Below, piece after piece: positions 1 to 5,421 of a stretch of 5,561 bases of DNA. Within the stretch, counting starts at the first letter, position 1, and the number at the start of each line of letters is the position of its first letter. Source of the DNA: JAFGPJ01 sp964439135 (GTDB lineage: Bacteria > Planctomycetota > Phycisphaerae > Sedimentisphaerales > Anaerobacaceae); assembly GCA_964439135.1 (NCBI GenBank), contig CAYTNN010000262.1, positions 1 to 5,561 on the forward strand, given 5' to 3'. The notes beneath the pieces were generated by a model that made no database searches, was not told where the DNA came from, and saw only the letters and a program-made list of their open reading frames with translations. The position numbers and the translations under genes were made by a program.

Positions 1-2347
1 GCCTGGCCTTCGCGATGCAGTCGTCCATGAATTTCCGAATCGAGCTGTAGCGGGCGAAATAATCGACGATAAATTTTTTCGCCTCGGCACGGCCTATCCC
101 TATCGAGCGCGAAAGCCCAAACGCCCCCTGGCCGTAAATGATGCCGAAATTGACCGCTTTCGAGCGCGACCTCATCTCGCTCGTGACCTGCTCGATCGGC
201 ACACCGTAAATCTGCGAAGCGACGAAACGGTGGATGTCACGGTCGGCGGCAAACGCTTCCATCAGGGCCTCGTCCTTGGAAAAATGCGCCAGCAGGCGAA
301 GCTCGATCTGCGAATAATCCGCGCTCAGGATGCAGTCGCTTTTTTTGCCCGGCACGAACGCCGAGCGGACTTTGCTGCCCAGCTCGGTGCGGATCGGAAT
401 ATTCTGCAGATTCGGATTGCTGGAGCTAAGCCGCCCGGTTGCTGTAATGGTCTGGTTGAACGAGGCATGCACCCGCCCCGTTCGCGGATTGATTAACGAG
501 CCCAGCTTGTCGACGTATGTATTTTGCAGCTTACTCAGACCGCGGTACTGCAGAATCTGCTCAATCGCGGGATGCTGGTCGGAAAGCTGTTCGAGCACGC
601 CGGCGTCCGTACTGCGGCCTCGAACCGGGACGAGTCCGAGCTTGTCGAAAAGAACCTCGCCAAGTTGCTTCGGCGAATCGAGATTGAAAACCGTGCCGGT
701 CTGCTCGTAAATCTGCTCGGTGACGGTTTTGAGCGTCTCGGAAATCTCGCCGGACATCTTTCGCAGCACCTTCGTATCGAGCGAGACGCCGTTATATTCC
801 ATCGTCGCCAACACTGGCACCAGCGGCATTTCCACCTCTTCGAAAAGTTTTTCGATCAGCGGCTCTTTTGCGAGACGCCCTTTCAGATACAGATAAAGCC
901 GGTAGGTGACATCCGCGTCCTCGGCGGCATATTCGCACGCAGCGGCCGTATCGACCATATCGAACGTGAGCTGGTTTTTGCCCTTGCCGATAAGCGATGA
1001 AATCGGAATGCAATCGTGACCCAGGAAATCAGCCGCCATGTTATCCATCGAATGGCTTCGCCCCGGGTCCAGGCAATAAGACGCCACCATCGTATCGAAG
1101 TGTACCCCTTTTATCGGCATTTGTGCGTTTCGCAGAACGAGCATATCGTACTTGATATTCTGCCCGATCTTTTTAAAGCTTTCGTCCGCGAGTATCGGCG
1201 CGAGTTTTTGCCGGACTGCTTCGATTTCAAGATGTTTCGAACCGAGCGGCACTTTAATCGGAAGATAAAATCCGCGCCCCTGCTGCCACGAAAAACTCAT
1301 ACCCACCAGGTCCGCCCGCATTGCGTGGATCGATGTCGTCTCGGTGTCTATCGCGAAGAGTTTCTGCTTTTTCAGCTCTTCGTAAAACTTCTCGAACTTC
1401 TCCTGCGTATCTACAAGCTGATAGTCGTGATCGGCCGTCTTCGTCAAGGTGGGCCCCTCGGATGCCGTCGTCTCGGCGGGCGAGGATTCGGCCGTCATGC
1501 CCAACTGCATGAGCAGGCGATTGAAGCCCAGCTCGGTAAAGATTTCTCTCAGTTTAGCTTCGTTGTATTTGCTCAGCGCAAAATTATCGTAATCGACGTC
1601 CACCGGGACATTGCAGTCGATTGTCACTAACTTCTTGCTCAATTCAGCCTGCTCTTTGAACTTGCGGAGGTTGTCACCCCGCTTGCCCTTGATTTCATCG
1701 ACGTGCTCATAGAGGTTTTCGAGCGAGCCGTACTTCTGTATCCATCCGAGCGCCGTTTTCGGCCCGACGTCCGGCACGCCCGGCACGTTGTCAGAAGTAT
1801 CGCCCTGTAAGGCCAGACAGTCGATAAACTGCTCCGGCCTGATCCCCATTCTCTCGAACATCGCCTTGACATCGGTGAGCGTATCGGTCTTGATATCGAG
1901 CGTGCTGATATGCTCGTCTATCAATTGCAGCAGGTCCTTGTCTTTCGAGCATAACAGGCATTCGTAACCGTCGGCACCGGCCTTTTTCGCAAGCGTGCCG
2001 ATGATATCGTCCGCTTCGAAGCCGTCCAGGCGGAGCATCGGGATATTCATCGCCTCTAAAATCTGCTCGATCCGGCCGATCTGCCCCGGCAGGTCTTCGG
2101 GCATTTCCTTGCGGTTCGCCTTGTACTCGGAGTACATCTCCTTACGGAAAGTCGGGGCTTTGCTGTCCATCGCGACGACAAGCATCTCGGGATTGCGGCG
2201 TTGGATTAGCCCCAGGATGGCCATCGTGAAGATATAGGCCGCCTTGGTCGGCTCGCCGGATGGCCCGGTCAACTGCCCGCCCATCGGGGCGTAATAGGCC
2301 GCGTAAATATGCGCGTGGCCGTCGATTATGTAGAGTTTCTTTGCCAT
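1..2347 (-). CDS. polA: DNA polymerase I, N-terminal 782 residues (cut by window edge)
   Basis: DNA polymerase I fills gaps, removes RNA primers and proofreads during replication and repair in the cytoplasm. The frame is open from the ATG at 2347 to position 1. The 5' nuclease domain (about 1-290) shows IIDG (D9), YKANR, FEADD (111-114), SKDKDLLQ and QGDTSDNVPG (181-190). The 3'-5' exonuclease (about 305-490) keeps all three motifs: D334-T-E336, N397-IKY-D401 and Y473-AAE-D477, so proofreading should be active. The polymerase part shows TATGRLSSSNPNLQNIP, motif A DYSQIELR (D677) and motif B with R726, K730, F734 and Y738. F734 is the residue type expected to discriminate against dideoxynucleotides. 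Motif C (HDE) lies outside the window; family members are usually about 900 residues. The N-terminus MAKKLYIIDGHA fits the family start. A GTG three codons upstream is less likely because it overlaps the -10 box. There is no Shine-Dalgarno sequence. Identification is secure. Confidence 0.98.
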   Translation of the reverse strand, partial: MAKKLYIIDGHAHIYAAYYAPMGGQLTGPSGEPTKAAYIFTMAILGLIQRRNPEMLVVAMDSKAPTFRKEMYSEYKANRKEMPEDLPGQIGRIEQILEAMNIPMLRLDGFEADDIIGTLAKKAGADGYECLLCSKDKDLLQLIDEHISTLDIKTDTLTDVKAMFERMGIRPEQFIDCLALQGDTSDNVPGVPDVGPKTALGWIQKYGSLENLYEHVDEIKGKRGDNLRKFKEQAELSKKLVTIDCNVPVDVDYDNFALSKYNEAKLREIFTELGFNRLLMQLGMTAESSPAETTASEGPTLTKTADHDYQLVDTQEKFEKFYEELKKQKLFAIDTETTSIHAMRADLVGMSFSWQQGRGFYLPIKVPLGSKHLEIEAVRQKLAPILADESFKKIGQNIKYDMLVLRNAQMPIKGVHFDTMVASYCLDPGRSHSMDNMAADFLGHDCIPISSLIGKGKNQLTFDMVDTAAACEYAAEDADVTYRLYLYLKGRLAKEPLIEKLFEEVEMPLVPVLATMEYNGVSLDTKVLRKMSGEISETLKTVTEQIYEQTGTVFNLDSPKQLGEVLFDKLGLVPVRGRSTDAGVLEQLSDQHPAIEQILQYRGLSKLQNTYVDKLGSLINPRTGRVHASFNQTITATGRLSSSNPNLQNIPIRTELGSKVRSAFVPGKKSDCILSADYSQIELRLLAHFSKDEALMEAFAADRDIHRFVASQIYGVPIEQVTSEMRSRSKAVNFGIIYGQGAFGLSRSIGIGRAEAKKFIVDYFARYSSIRKFMDDCIAKAR

Positions 2348-2354
2348 TGCCGCC

Positions 2355-2383
2355 ACTTTAGGCGTTTGGGGCCGGGCTGTCAA
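2355..2383 (-). promoter_or_regulatory. polA promoter, sigma70-type, predicting a leaderless mRNA
   Basis: On the minus strand a perfect -35 TTGACA (2378-2383) is followed by exactly 17 nt and a -10 TAAAGT (2355-2360), which matches TATAAT at four of six positions. Only seven bases, GGCGGCA, separate the -10 box from the polA ATG. A transcript starting at the usual distance would begin at 2348 or 2347, so the 5' UTR would be zero or one nucleotide. The absence of a Shine-Dalgarno sequence agrees with leaderless initiation. The start site is inferred from spacing and was not observed. Confidence 0.7.
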
Positions 2384-2392
2384 GAATGGTGT

Positions 2393-2406
2393 AGCGATTC
2401 GTCGCT
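2393..2406. other. Small TTCG-loop hairpin upstream of the polA promoter
   Basis: AGCGA, a TTCG loop and TCGCT form a perfect 5-bp stem just upstream of the polA -35 box. UUCG is a stable tetraloop when the plus strand is transcribed. No T-run follows on either strand, so it is not a standard terminator. It is short enough to be chance, and no function is assigned. Confidence 0.25.
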
Positions 2407-2508
2407 GGTATATATTTATCAGTTCCATTTGGCGAGCCGGCCAATTTTGTCTGGAATTTGGATTTTATCAACAGCCCTCATGACATCCTTATTTTTCTTT
2501 CTGTTACT

Positions 2509-2640
2509 TTAATGCGTTTGTTGGATTTTGAAATTGGCTTTGATTGGCTTTGAATTGGGTTTGTTTTCTCGCTGCCTCAGCCCATCAAAATCTCCATAAC
2601 ACATTGTTAATATTGACTTAATGTCATTTCGTCCTTTCAT
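2509..2640 (-). pseudogene. Unit A peptide frame, 43 codons, probably a broken copy
   Basis: On the minus strand an ATG at 2640 opens a 43-residue frame containing YGDFDGLRQRENKPNSKPIK, then a TAA at 2509-2511. It matches the unit B peptide in the block Y-x-D-F-x-G...R-x-NKPNS-x-P-x-K. The ATG at the position equal to unit B's start (2627) instead reads MTLSQY and stops. Unit A is one nucleotide shorter than B between that ATG and NKPNS, so A looks frameshifted relative to B. There is no ribosome binding site. It could be a decayed gene copy or a non-coding repeat that is open by chance. Confidence 0.22.
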
Positions 2641-2670
2641 AAATTGGCTTTGTTTTTTCAAATTGGTCTT

Positions 2671-2808
2671 TCAACCCCCAGAAAATCTGGGGGCTAAATA
2701 TAATTGGGTTTGTTTGGGTTTGTTTGGGTTTGAATTGGGTTTGTTTTTTCGCCACCCAAAACCACAAAAATCCTCATAATACCCTTTCATATAGATACTT
2801 ATGCTCAT
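2671..2808 (-). CDS. Unit B short repeat peptide, 45 residues, doubtful
   Basis: The minus-strand ATG at 2808 starts MSISIYMKGYYEDF, followed by GWRKNKPNSNPNKPKQTQ, and ends in APRFSGG before the TGA at 2671-2673. The basic, Asn/Pro/Lys-rich middle comes from the AATTGGGTTTG repeats. The last residues come from the CCCCCAGA hairpin. The same frame in unit A preserves Y-x-D-F and NKPNS. From memory, small hypothetical proteins with similar NKPNSxP stretches are often predicted in planctomycete genomes. That could mean a real family or a frequently mis-called repeat. No Shine-Dalgarno sequence, membrane segment or signal peptide is visible. Function is unknown. Confidence 0.25.
   Translation of the reverse strand: MSISIYMKGYYEDFCGFGWRKNKPNSNPNKPKQTQLYLAPRFSGG
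2675..2693. other. Perfect 8-bp hairpin between the two repeat units
   Basis: CCCCCAGA, an AAA loop and TCTGGGGG form a perfect GC-rich inverted repeat. Neither strand has a T-run after the stem, so it is not a standard intrinsic terminator. It overlaps the end of the unit B peptide frame, whose TGA lies at 2671-2673. It may be a separate palindromic element or the 3' border of the repeat unit. Confidence 0.6.
2702..2732. repeat. Tandem TGTTTGGGTT array
   Basis: A 10-bp unit (TTTGTTTGGG in another phase) is repeated head to tail about three times immediately before unit B's opening motif. It probably arose by slippage inside the AATTGGGTTTG repeat. On the minus strand it encodes the Asn-Pro-Asn-Lys-Pro-Lys stretch of the unit B peptide. 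Confidence 0.75.
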
Positions 2809-3045
2809 TTTGGCCATTCGCAAATTGGGTTTGTTTTTTCAAATTAACCACGAAAAAACACCGGATTTACTCTCTTTTTTGCCTTTTTTTGCCTCTATAT
2901 TTTTTCATTTTTCATTCAAATCACGATATACGACATACTACATACTAAATACGAATCTATGAATTCGTTAATTATTATACGAAAAATCGCCCTATAAGGC
3001 GGGGGAATTTCAGAAAAATCTCCGTGAGACGGCGTCCTTAGATTT

Positions 3046-3073
3046 ACCACGAAGGGCACGAATAACCACGAAG
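3046..3073 (+). repeat. ACCACGAAG short repeat
   Basis: ACCACGAAG appears at 3046-3054 and ACCACGAAG again at 3065-3073, with GGCACGAA between them. A half copy, AACCACGAA, lies at 2847-2855 next to the last AATTGGGTTTG motif. I recall this motif as a common intergenic repeat in planctomycete and deltaproteobacterial drafts. No coding role is seen. Confidence 0.55.
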
Positions 3074-3123
3074 CCTGCCCTGAGCCCGTTCGACACTGCT
3101 CAGGATAAACTCCGTCGAATGGG
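3073..3123. repeat. Degenerate CCTGAGC/TTCGAC palindromic repeat
   Basis: GCCTGCCCTGAGC is followed by TTCGAC, GCTCAGG and GTCGAA. CCTGAGC (3079-3085) pairs with GCTCAGG (3098-3104), and TTCGAC (3089-3094) pairs with GTCGAA (3114-3119). The two stems interleave. It resembles the widespread dispersed palindrome whose halves read CCTGAGC...GTCGAAGGG and its complement, here diverged. No open frame of note crosses it. Confidence 0.6.
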
Positions 3124-3206
3124 AAAGATCAAATAATCAAATCTTTTTCAAAATTTCATGTGAATAATTGGCTTTTCTGCCTCGGAAATGAGCCTTTTAG
3201 GAGTAG

Positions 3207-3257
3207 ATGAAAAAAAATGCTTTTTTGGGAATTTTACTATCAACATTTAGCCCGTGA
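3207..3257 (+). pseudogene. Possible signal-peptide gene start cut off by a repeat
   Basis: ATG at 3207 reads MKKNAFLGILLSTFSP and stops at TGA (3255-3257). The Met-Lys-Lys start followed by a hydrophobic run looks like the n- and h-regions of a secretion signal. AGGAG at 3199-3203 precedes it but is only three bases from the ATG, closer than usual. The frame ends inside the first CCCGTGAGATACGCTG repeat (3251-3266), which suggests the repeat truncated an older gene. It is short and could be chance. Confidence 0.25.
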
Positions 3258-3327
3258 GATACGCTGTTAATATAGATAGCGAGTTTGTTTGACTTATTTC
3301 ATGGGCTGAACCCCGTGAGATATGCTG
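3251..3327 (+). repeat. Direct repeat pair CCCGTGAGATAYGCTG
   Basis: Two 16-bp copies at 3251-3266 and 3312-3327 differ at one base (ACGCTG versus ATGCTG) and lie 61 bp apart start to start. The sequence between them does not repeat further. A weaker relative, TCCGTGAGACGGCG, is at 3021-3034. No gene is seen across the interval. The pair may mark ends of a small element or a decayed repeat. Confidence 0.5.
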
Positions 3328-3340
3328 CTTCTTGGTTTCG

Positions 3341-3361
3341 TTAGGGTGTGCATAGCACACC
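3341..3361 (+). repeat. Hairpin element 1 (RTAGGRTGKGC family)
   Basis: The head TTAGGGTGTGC (3341-3351) runs into a perfect 7-bp stem: GGTGTGC (3345-3351), loop ATA, GCACACC (3355-3361). The same stem with a GGT loop recurs in opposite orientation at 5422-5438. It behaves like a short palindromic intergenic repeat. Confidence 0.65.
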
Positions 3362-3372
3362 ACTGCATAGAC

Positions 3373-3396
3373 GCAGGATGGGCAACTTGTTTGCCC
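3373..3396 (+). repeat. Hairpin element 2 (RTAGGRTGKGC family)
   Basis: The head GCAGGATGGGC (3373-3383) leads into stem GGGCAA (3380-3385), loop CTTGT and TTGCCC (3391-3396). It shares GCAACTTGTTTG exactly with the element at 4516-4539, on the other side of the 321-residue gene and in the same orientation. Confidence 0.6.
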
Positions 3397-3460
3397 CGCC
3401 GTAATGTGTCCCCAATGGAATGCTGAAAGGAAACGAATTACAGAATCGAGAATAATCCGC

Positions 3461-3487
3461 ATGGGCAGGAGAACCTGCCCATCCTAC
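3461..3487 (-). repeat. Hairpin element 3 (RTAGGRTGKGC family), 9-bp stem
   Basis: ATGGGCAGG (3461-3469), loop AGAA and CCTGCCCAT (3474-3482) form a perfect 9-bp stem. The minus-strand head GTAGGATGGGC (3477-3487) gives its orientation. It ends about 60 nt before the ATG at 3546, so it could lie in that gene's leader. No T-run follows. No clear sigma70 promoter was found between it and the gene. Confidence 0.65.
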
Positions 3488-3532
3488 GGCTGCCACTAAT
3501 AACAGTAATAAACGAGAATACCAGTAGAAAAC

Positions 3533-3539
3533 AAGGAGG
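3533..3539 (+). promoter_or_regulatory. Ribosome binding site for the 321-residue gene
   Basis: AAGGAGG at 3533-3539 is a near-perfect Shine-Dalgarno sequence. It sits six bases before the ATG at 3546 and fixes that start. It contrasts with polA, which has none. Confidence 0.85.
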
Positions 3540-3545
3540 CATAGA

Positions 3546-4511
3546 ATGAGTACCGACAATAAGTGTTTTTTCTGTAACACTACATGCAGTTTAGATATAA
3601 TCCATTCATTGTCTGATACAAGCAAGTATATGTGTAAATATTGTGGTGAATACTTACTTGACCCGCAGGACAGTAGAAGGTTATCAGATCAACAAGACAA
3701 TAAATTCAAAATAGCATGTATCTTGAACGAAAAGCGGCTAAAAGGTCTGGGCGGCATAGCATTGAGCGATAAGACAGATAAGGAACGCAAAGTTTTAAGC
3801 TATCCTGAGCGTTCCATTGAAGATATTTTGGACGAGTTTCCAAAAAAAGCCAGCGATTTTCTTAATAGAACACTTCTGAATTTGAGTCGATTGGCCAAAA
3901 GACCGTTTGAGGTTATTAGGCTTAATCTGGCAATCACGGAAGGAAATCGTTTACAGCTTTTTACTCCGGATACACAAGGATGTTATGCTTTTTTACGTGA
4001 GTTAGATGATCAGAAATACATTAGATTTAATGAAGTTCCAGGAGGTCCTCAGTGGGATGTTTTCTTCCTGACTACTAAATTCTGGGAGGTAGTAGAAAAC
4101 TTAAACAGGGAAGAAGTTGGCAACAATCGTGCGTTTGTTGCTATGTGGTTTGACAAATCAATGAATGATTACTATAAGAATGGTATTAAGAAAGCAATTG
4201 AAGATGCTGGTTACGAACCGGTAAGAATTGACTTGCAGGATTTCAATGAAAAAATATGTGATGAAATTATTGCCGAAATTAAACGTACTAAATTTTTGGT
4301 TGCTGATTTTTCTGAACTGAGGAGTGGAGTGTTTTTTGAAGCAGGCTTTGCCAAAGGACTTGGCAGGGAAGTTATTTTTACTGTTAGGGAAACAGATGTT
4401 GAGAAATTAAAAGAACATTTCGACACAAGACAGTACAATCACATCGTATATGATACGCCGGAGGACTTGTACAAAAAGCTTTATAATAGAATTTGTGCAA
4501 CGATTGTTTAG
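3546..4511 (+). CDS. Zinc-ribbon protein with C-terminal nucleoside 2-deoxyribosyltransferase-like domain
   Basis: The 321-residue soluble protein has three parts. Residues 7-33 form a CxxC (C7, C10) and CxxCG (C30, C33) pair typical of a small zinc ribbon. Residues about 50-190 are mostly helical; 130-190 (PDTQGCYAFLREL, then a strand and LTTKFWEVVENL) could be a winged helix. Residues about 194-321 resemble the nucleoside 2-deoxyribosyltransferase fold: RAFVAMWFD, a D-x-x-x-FNEKICDEIIAEI segment, LVADFSELRSGVFFEAGFAKGLG, and DTRQYNHIVYDTPEDL. By analogy E265 in FFEAGFA would be the catalytic glutamate and D254 a conserved acidic residue. Such enzymes cleave or exchange N-glycosidic bonds of nucleosides or nucleotides, and the fold is related to TIR-like NAD hydrolases. 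The true substrate is unknown. Codons are A/T-rich, unlike polA, which suggests transfer. A nucleotide-sensing or defence effector is possible but unproven. Domain call is from motif recognition only. Confidence 0.75.
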   Translation: MSTDNKCFFCNTTCSLDIIHSLSDTSKYMCKYCGEYLLDPQDSRRLSDQQDNKFKIACILNEKRLKGLGGIALSDKTDKERKVLSYPERSIEDILDEFPKKASDFLNRTLLNLSRLAKRPFEVIRLNLAITEGNRLQLFTPDTQGCYAFLRELDDQKYIRFNEVPGGPQWDVFFLTTKFWEVVENLNREEVGNNRAFVAMWFDKSMNDYYKNGIKKAIEDAGYEPVRIDLQDFNEKICDEIIAEIKRTKFLVADFSELRSGVFFEAGFAKGLGREVIFTVRETDVEKLKEHFDTRQYNHIVYDTPEDLYKKLYNRICATIV

Positions 4512-4515
4512 CCTG

Positions 4516-4539
4516 ATCGGGTGTGCAACTTGTTTGTAC
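4516..4539 (+). repeat. Hairpin element 4 (RTAGGRTGKGC family)
   Basis: The head ATCGGGTGTGC (4516-4526) begins five bases after the stop of the 321-residue gene. It leads into stem GTGCAA (4523-4528), loop CTTGT and TTGTAC (4534-4539), with one G-T wobble. Loop and register are identical to element 2 at 3373-3396. No T-run directly follows, so terminator function is uncertain. Confidence 0.55.
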
Positions 4540-4574
4540 TTGCGGAATCTTATTGTACAGAAGTAACTTTGTCT

Positions 4575-4593
4575 CCCGCCAGAGGAATGCGGG
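4575..4593. other. Short CCCGC/GCGGG hairpin between the two plus-strand genes
   Basis: CCCGC (4575-4579) and GCGGG (4589-4593) can form a 5-bp stem around a 9-base loop. The T-rich stretch GTTTTGAATTTTAAGTTTTG starts about 16 bases later, too far away for a standard terminator. The rest of this 179-nt gap shows no clear promoter. Confidence 0.3.
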
Positions 4594-4677
4594 GATAAGC
4601 AGAGAGAAAGTTTTGAATTTTAAGTTTTGAGTTTTTAGTTGGTGGAATCACGGAAACCAGCCGAAGGGAAAAAAGAT

Positions 4678-4684
4678 AAGGGAG
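4678..4684 (+). promoter_or_regulatory. Ribosome binding site for the four-helix membrane protein
   Basis: AAGGGAG at 4678-4684 lies six bases before the ATG at 4691. It supports this start and supports the ORF being a real gene. Confidence 0.7.
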
Positions 4685-4690
4685 TCAAAA

Positions 4691-5200
4691 ATGGTGGAGT
4701 TTATCGGAAAAAAACGGTTATTGGTGTTTTACTGTACGGCGCTTAGGATTCTTGGATGGATTCTTCTGTGCATGGGTGTTATTGGCGTTGCACTGCTCTT
4801 TATAGAAGCGTCTCAAACAGGAGGTTCGGTTGAGTTAAGGGATGCATTAGGCTACATCAAACGGTCGAATACCGTATTCATAAGTATTGCGCTGGTGTCG
4901 TTGGGCTTCGCTCAACTGGTCAGGTATCTTTTTTTAAATGATCACAAAATGGGACTACTCTTACGTTACGGCGAAAAAATCTTTTACTTATGTGCAATTA
5001 TTGCAGTTTGGAATATGTGTGTCTTTTTTTGGCTTGTTGCCACCGGTCATCAAATGGGTGGTGACAGTTCTCTTATTTCGCGTTGGTTACTGTACTTTAT
5101 GCCAACATTATTATACAAAGTCGCAAAAATCCTTATATTAATCGGCCTGGGGCGGTTTTTAAAACACATCATTGTTATGAAAGAAGAGTCCAGGTTGTAA
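4691..5200 (+). CDS. Hypothetical membrane protein with four predicted transmembrane segments
   Basis: I do not recognise the family of this 169-residue protein. Hydrophobic stretches at about 15-38 (ALRILGWILLCMGVIGVALL), 60-82, 96-118 and 132-155 suggest four helices in the inner membrane. The N-terminus (IGKKRL) and C-terminus (FLKHIIVMKEESRL) are both charged, consistent with cytoplasmic ends. No cleavable signal peptide, enzyme motif or metal site is evident. It follows the zinc-ribbon/deoxyribosyltransferase-like gene in the same direction after 179 nt containing hairpins, so shared transcription is possible but not shown. Membrane proteins of this size act as toxins, transporter subunits or sensors in other systems; nothing here selects between these. 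The good Shine-Dalgarno sequence and the coherent hydrophobicity pattern argue that it is a real gene. Confidence 0.72.
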   Translation: MVEFIGKKRLLVFYCTALRILGWILLCMGVIGVALLFIEASQTGGSVELRDALGYIKRSNTVFISIALVSLGFAQLVRYLFLNDHKMGLLLRYGEKIFYLCAIIAVWNMCVFFWLVATGHQMGGDSSLISRWLLYFMPTLLYKVAKILILIGLGRFLKHIIVMKEESRL

Positions 5201-5218
5201 ATATGGCATTAAATAGGG

Positions 5219-5350
5219 ATGGACCCAATCCTGTTCGGCCCGGGATTTGCTGTCCTACTGACCGGCTTACATGGTTTACAATATTTCTCCAATGTCTGTT
5301 TACTTTGGCCATATTCGAGGGATGTGTTCGCCGGAAGCGCGCAGCATTGA
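5219..5350 (+). CDS. Doubtful 43-residue ORF after the membrane protein gene
   Basis: ATG at 5219 gives a frame with MDPILFGPGFAVLLTGLHGL and a partly hydrophobic course, ending at TGA (5348-5350). Only a weak AGGG lies right against the ATG. Other frames on both strands are also open here, so the openness is not specific. It may be a remnant of a longer gene or chance. No family is recognised. The rest of 5201-5421 shows no other feature. Confidence 0.18.
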   Translation: MDPILFGPGFAVLLTGLHGLQYFSNVCLLWPYSRDVFAGSAQH

Positions 5351-5421
5351 CCCAGGCAACAATCACGGCGAGGATTGGATCTTAATAGGACGGACCCTAT
5401 TTTACAAACAATAAAGGAAAT

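Larger units (their letters stand above)
2532..2840. repeat. Two similar ~110-bp units bounded by AATTGG(G/C)TTTG repeats
   Basis: The motif AATTGGGTTTGTTTTTTC and close variants recur through this spacer. Copies start at 2532 (AATTGGCTTTG), 2543 (ATTGGCTTTG), 2553, 2642, 2661 (degenerate), 2702, 2733 and 2823. Two units share one layout: unit A (2553 to about 2666) and unit B (2733 to 2840). Each opens with AATTGGGTTTGTTTT(C/T)TCGC, continues through a related but diverged core, and closes with AAATTGG(G/C)TTTGTTTTTTC then AAATT. Opening to closing motif is 89 bp in A and 90 bp in B. I believe such blocks are common in planctomycete drafts, but this is from memory. The cores are related, so this is a degenerate dispersed repeat family. 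Confidence 0.8.

Noticed and set aside
230..1630. Several long plus-strand open frames, the largest 204 codons (1016-1630)
   Set aside because: They lie opposite polA, whose reading frame carries all expected motifs. They are antisense shadows of its codon use.
792..1872. Minus-strand open frames at 792-1013 and 1639-1872
   Set aside because: They are in other frames inside polA and show no domain features.
2532..2840. CRISPR-like array of AATTGGGTTTG repeats with spacers
   Set aside because: Spacing is irregular, repeats are short and variable, the spacers of units A and B are related to each other, and no cas genes are present.
2724..2948. 74-codon plus-strand frame starting MGLNWVCFF
   Set aside because: It is made of the AATTGGGTTTG repeat (NWVCFF occurs twice) and poly-T tracts, with no ribosome binding site.
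2988..3001. Possible minus-strand terminator CGCC-loop-GGCG followed by a T-run
   Set aside because: The stem is only four base pairs and no convincing minus-strand gene ends there.
3188..3250. 20-codon plus frame MSLLGVDEKKCFFGNF
   Set aside because: It has no ribosome binding site, and its resemblance to KCFFC in the next gene is two or three residues and probably chance.
3247..3625. Two minus-strand frames of 71 and 94 codons over the leader of the 321-residue gene
   Set aside because: They run through hairpin repeats and the start of a well-supported plus-strand gene.
4211..4438. 75-codon minus-strand frame
   Set aside because: It is antisense to the deoxyribosyltransferase-like domain.
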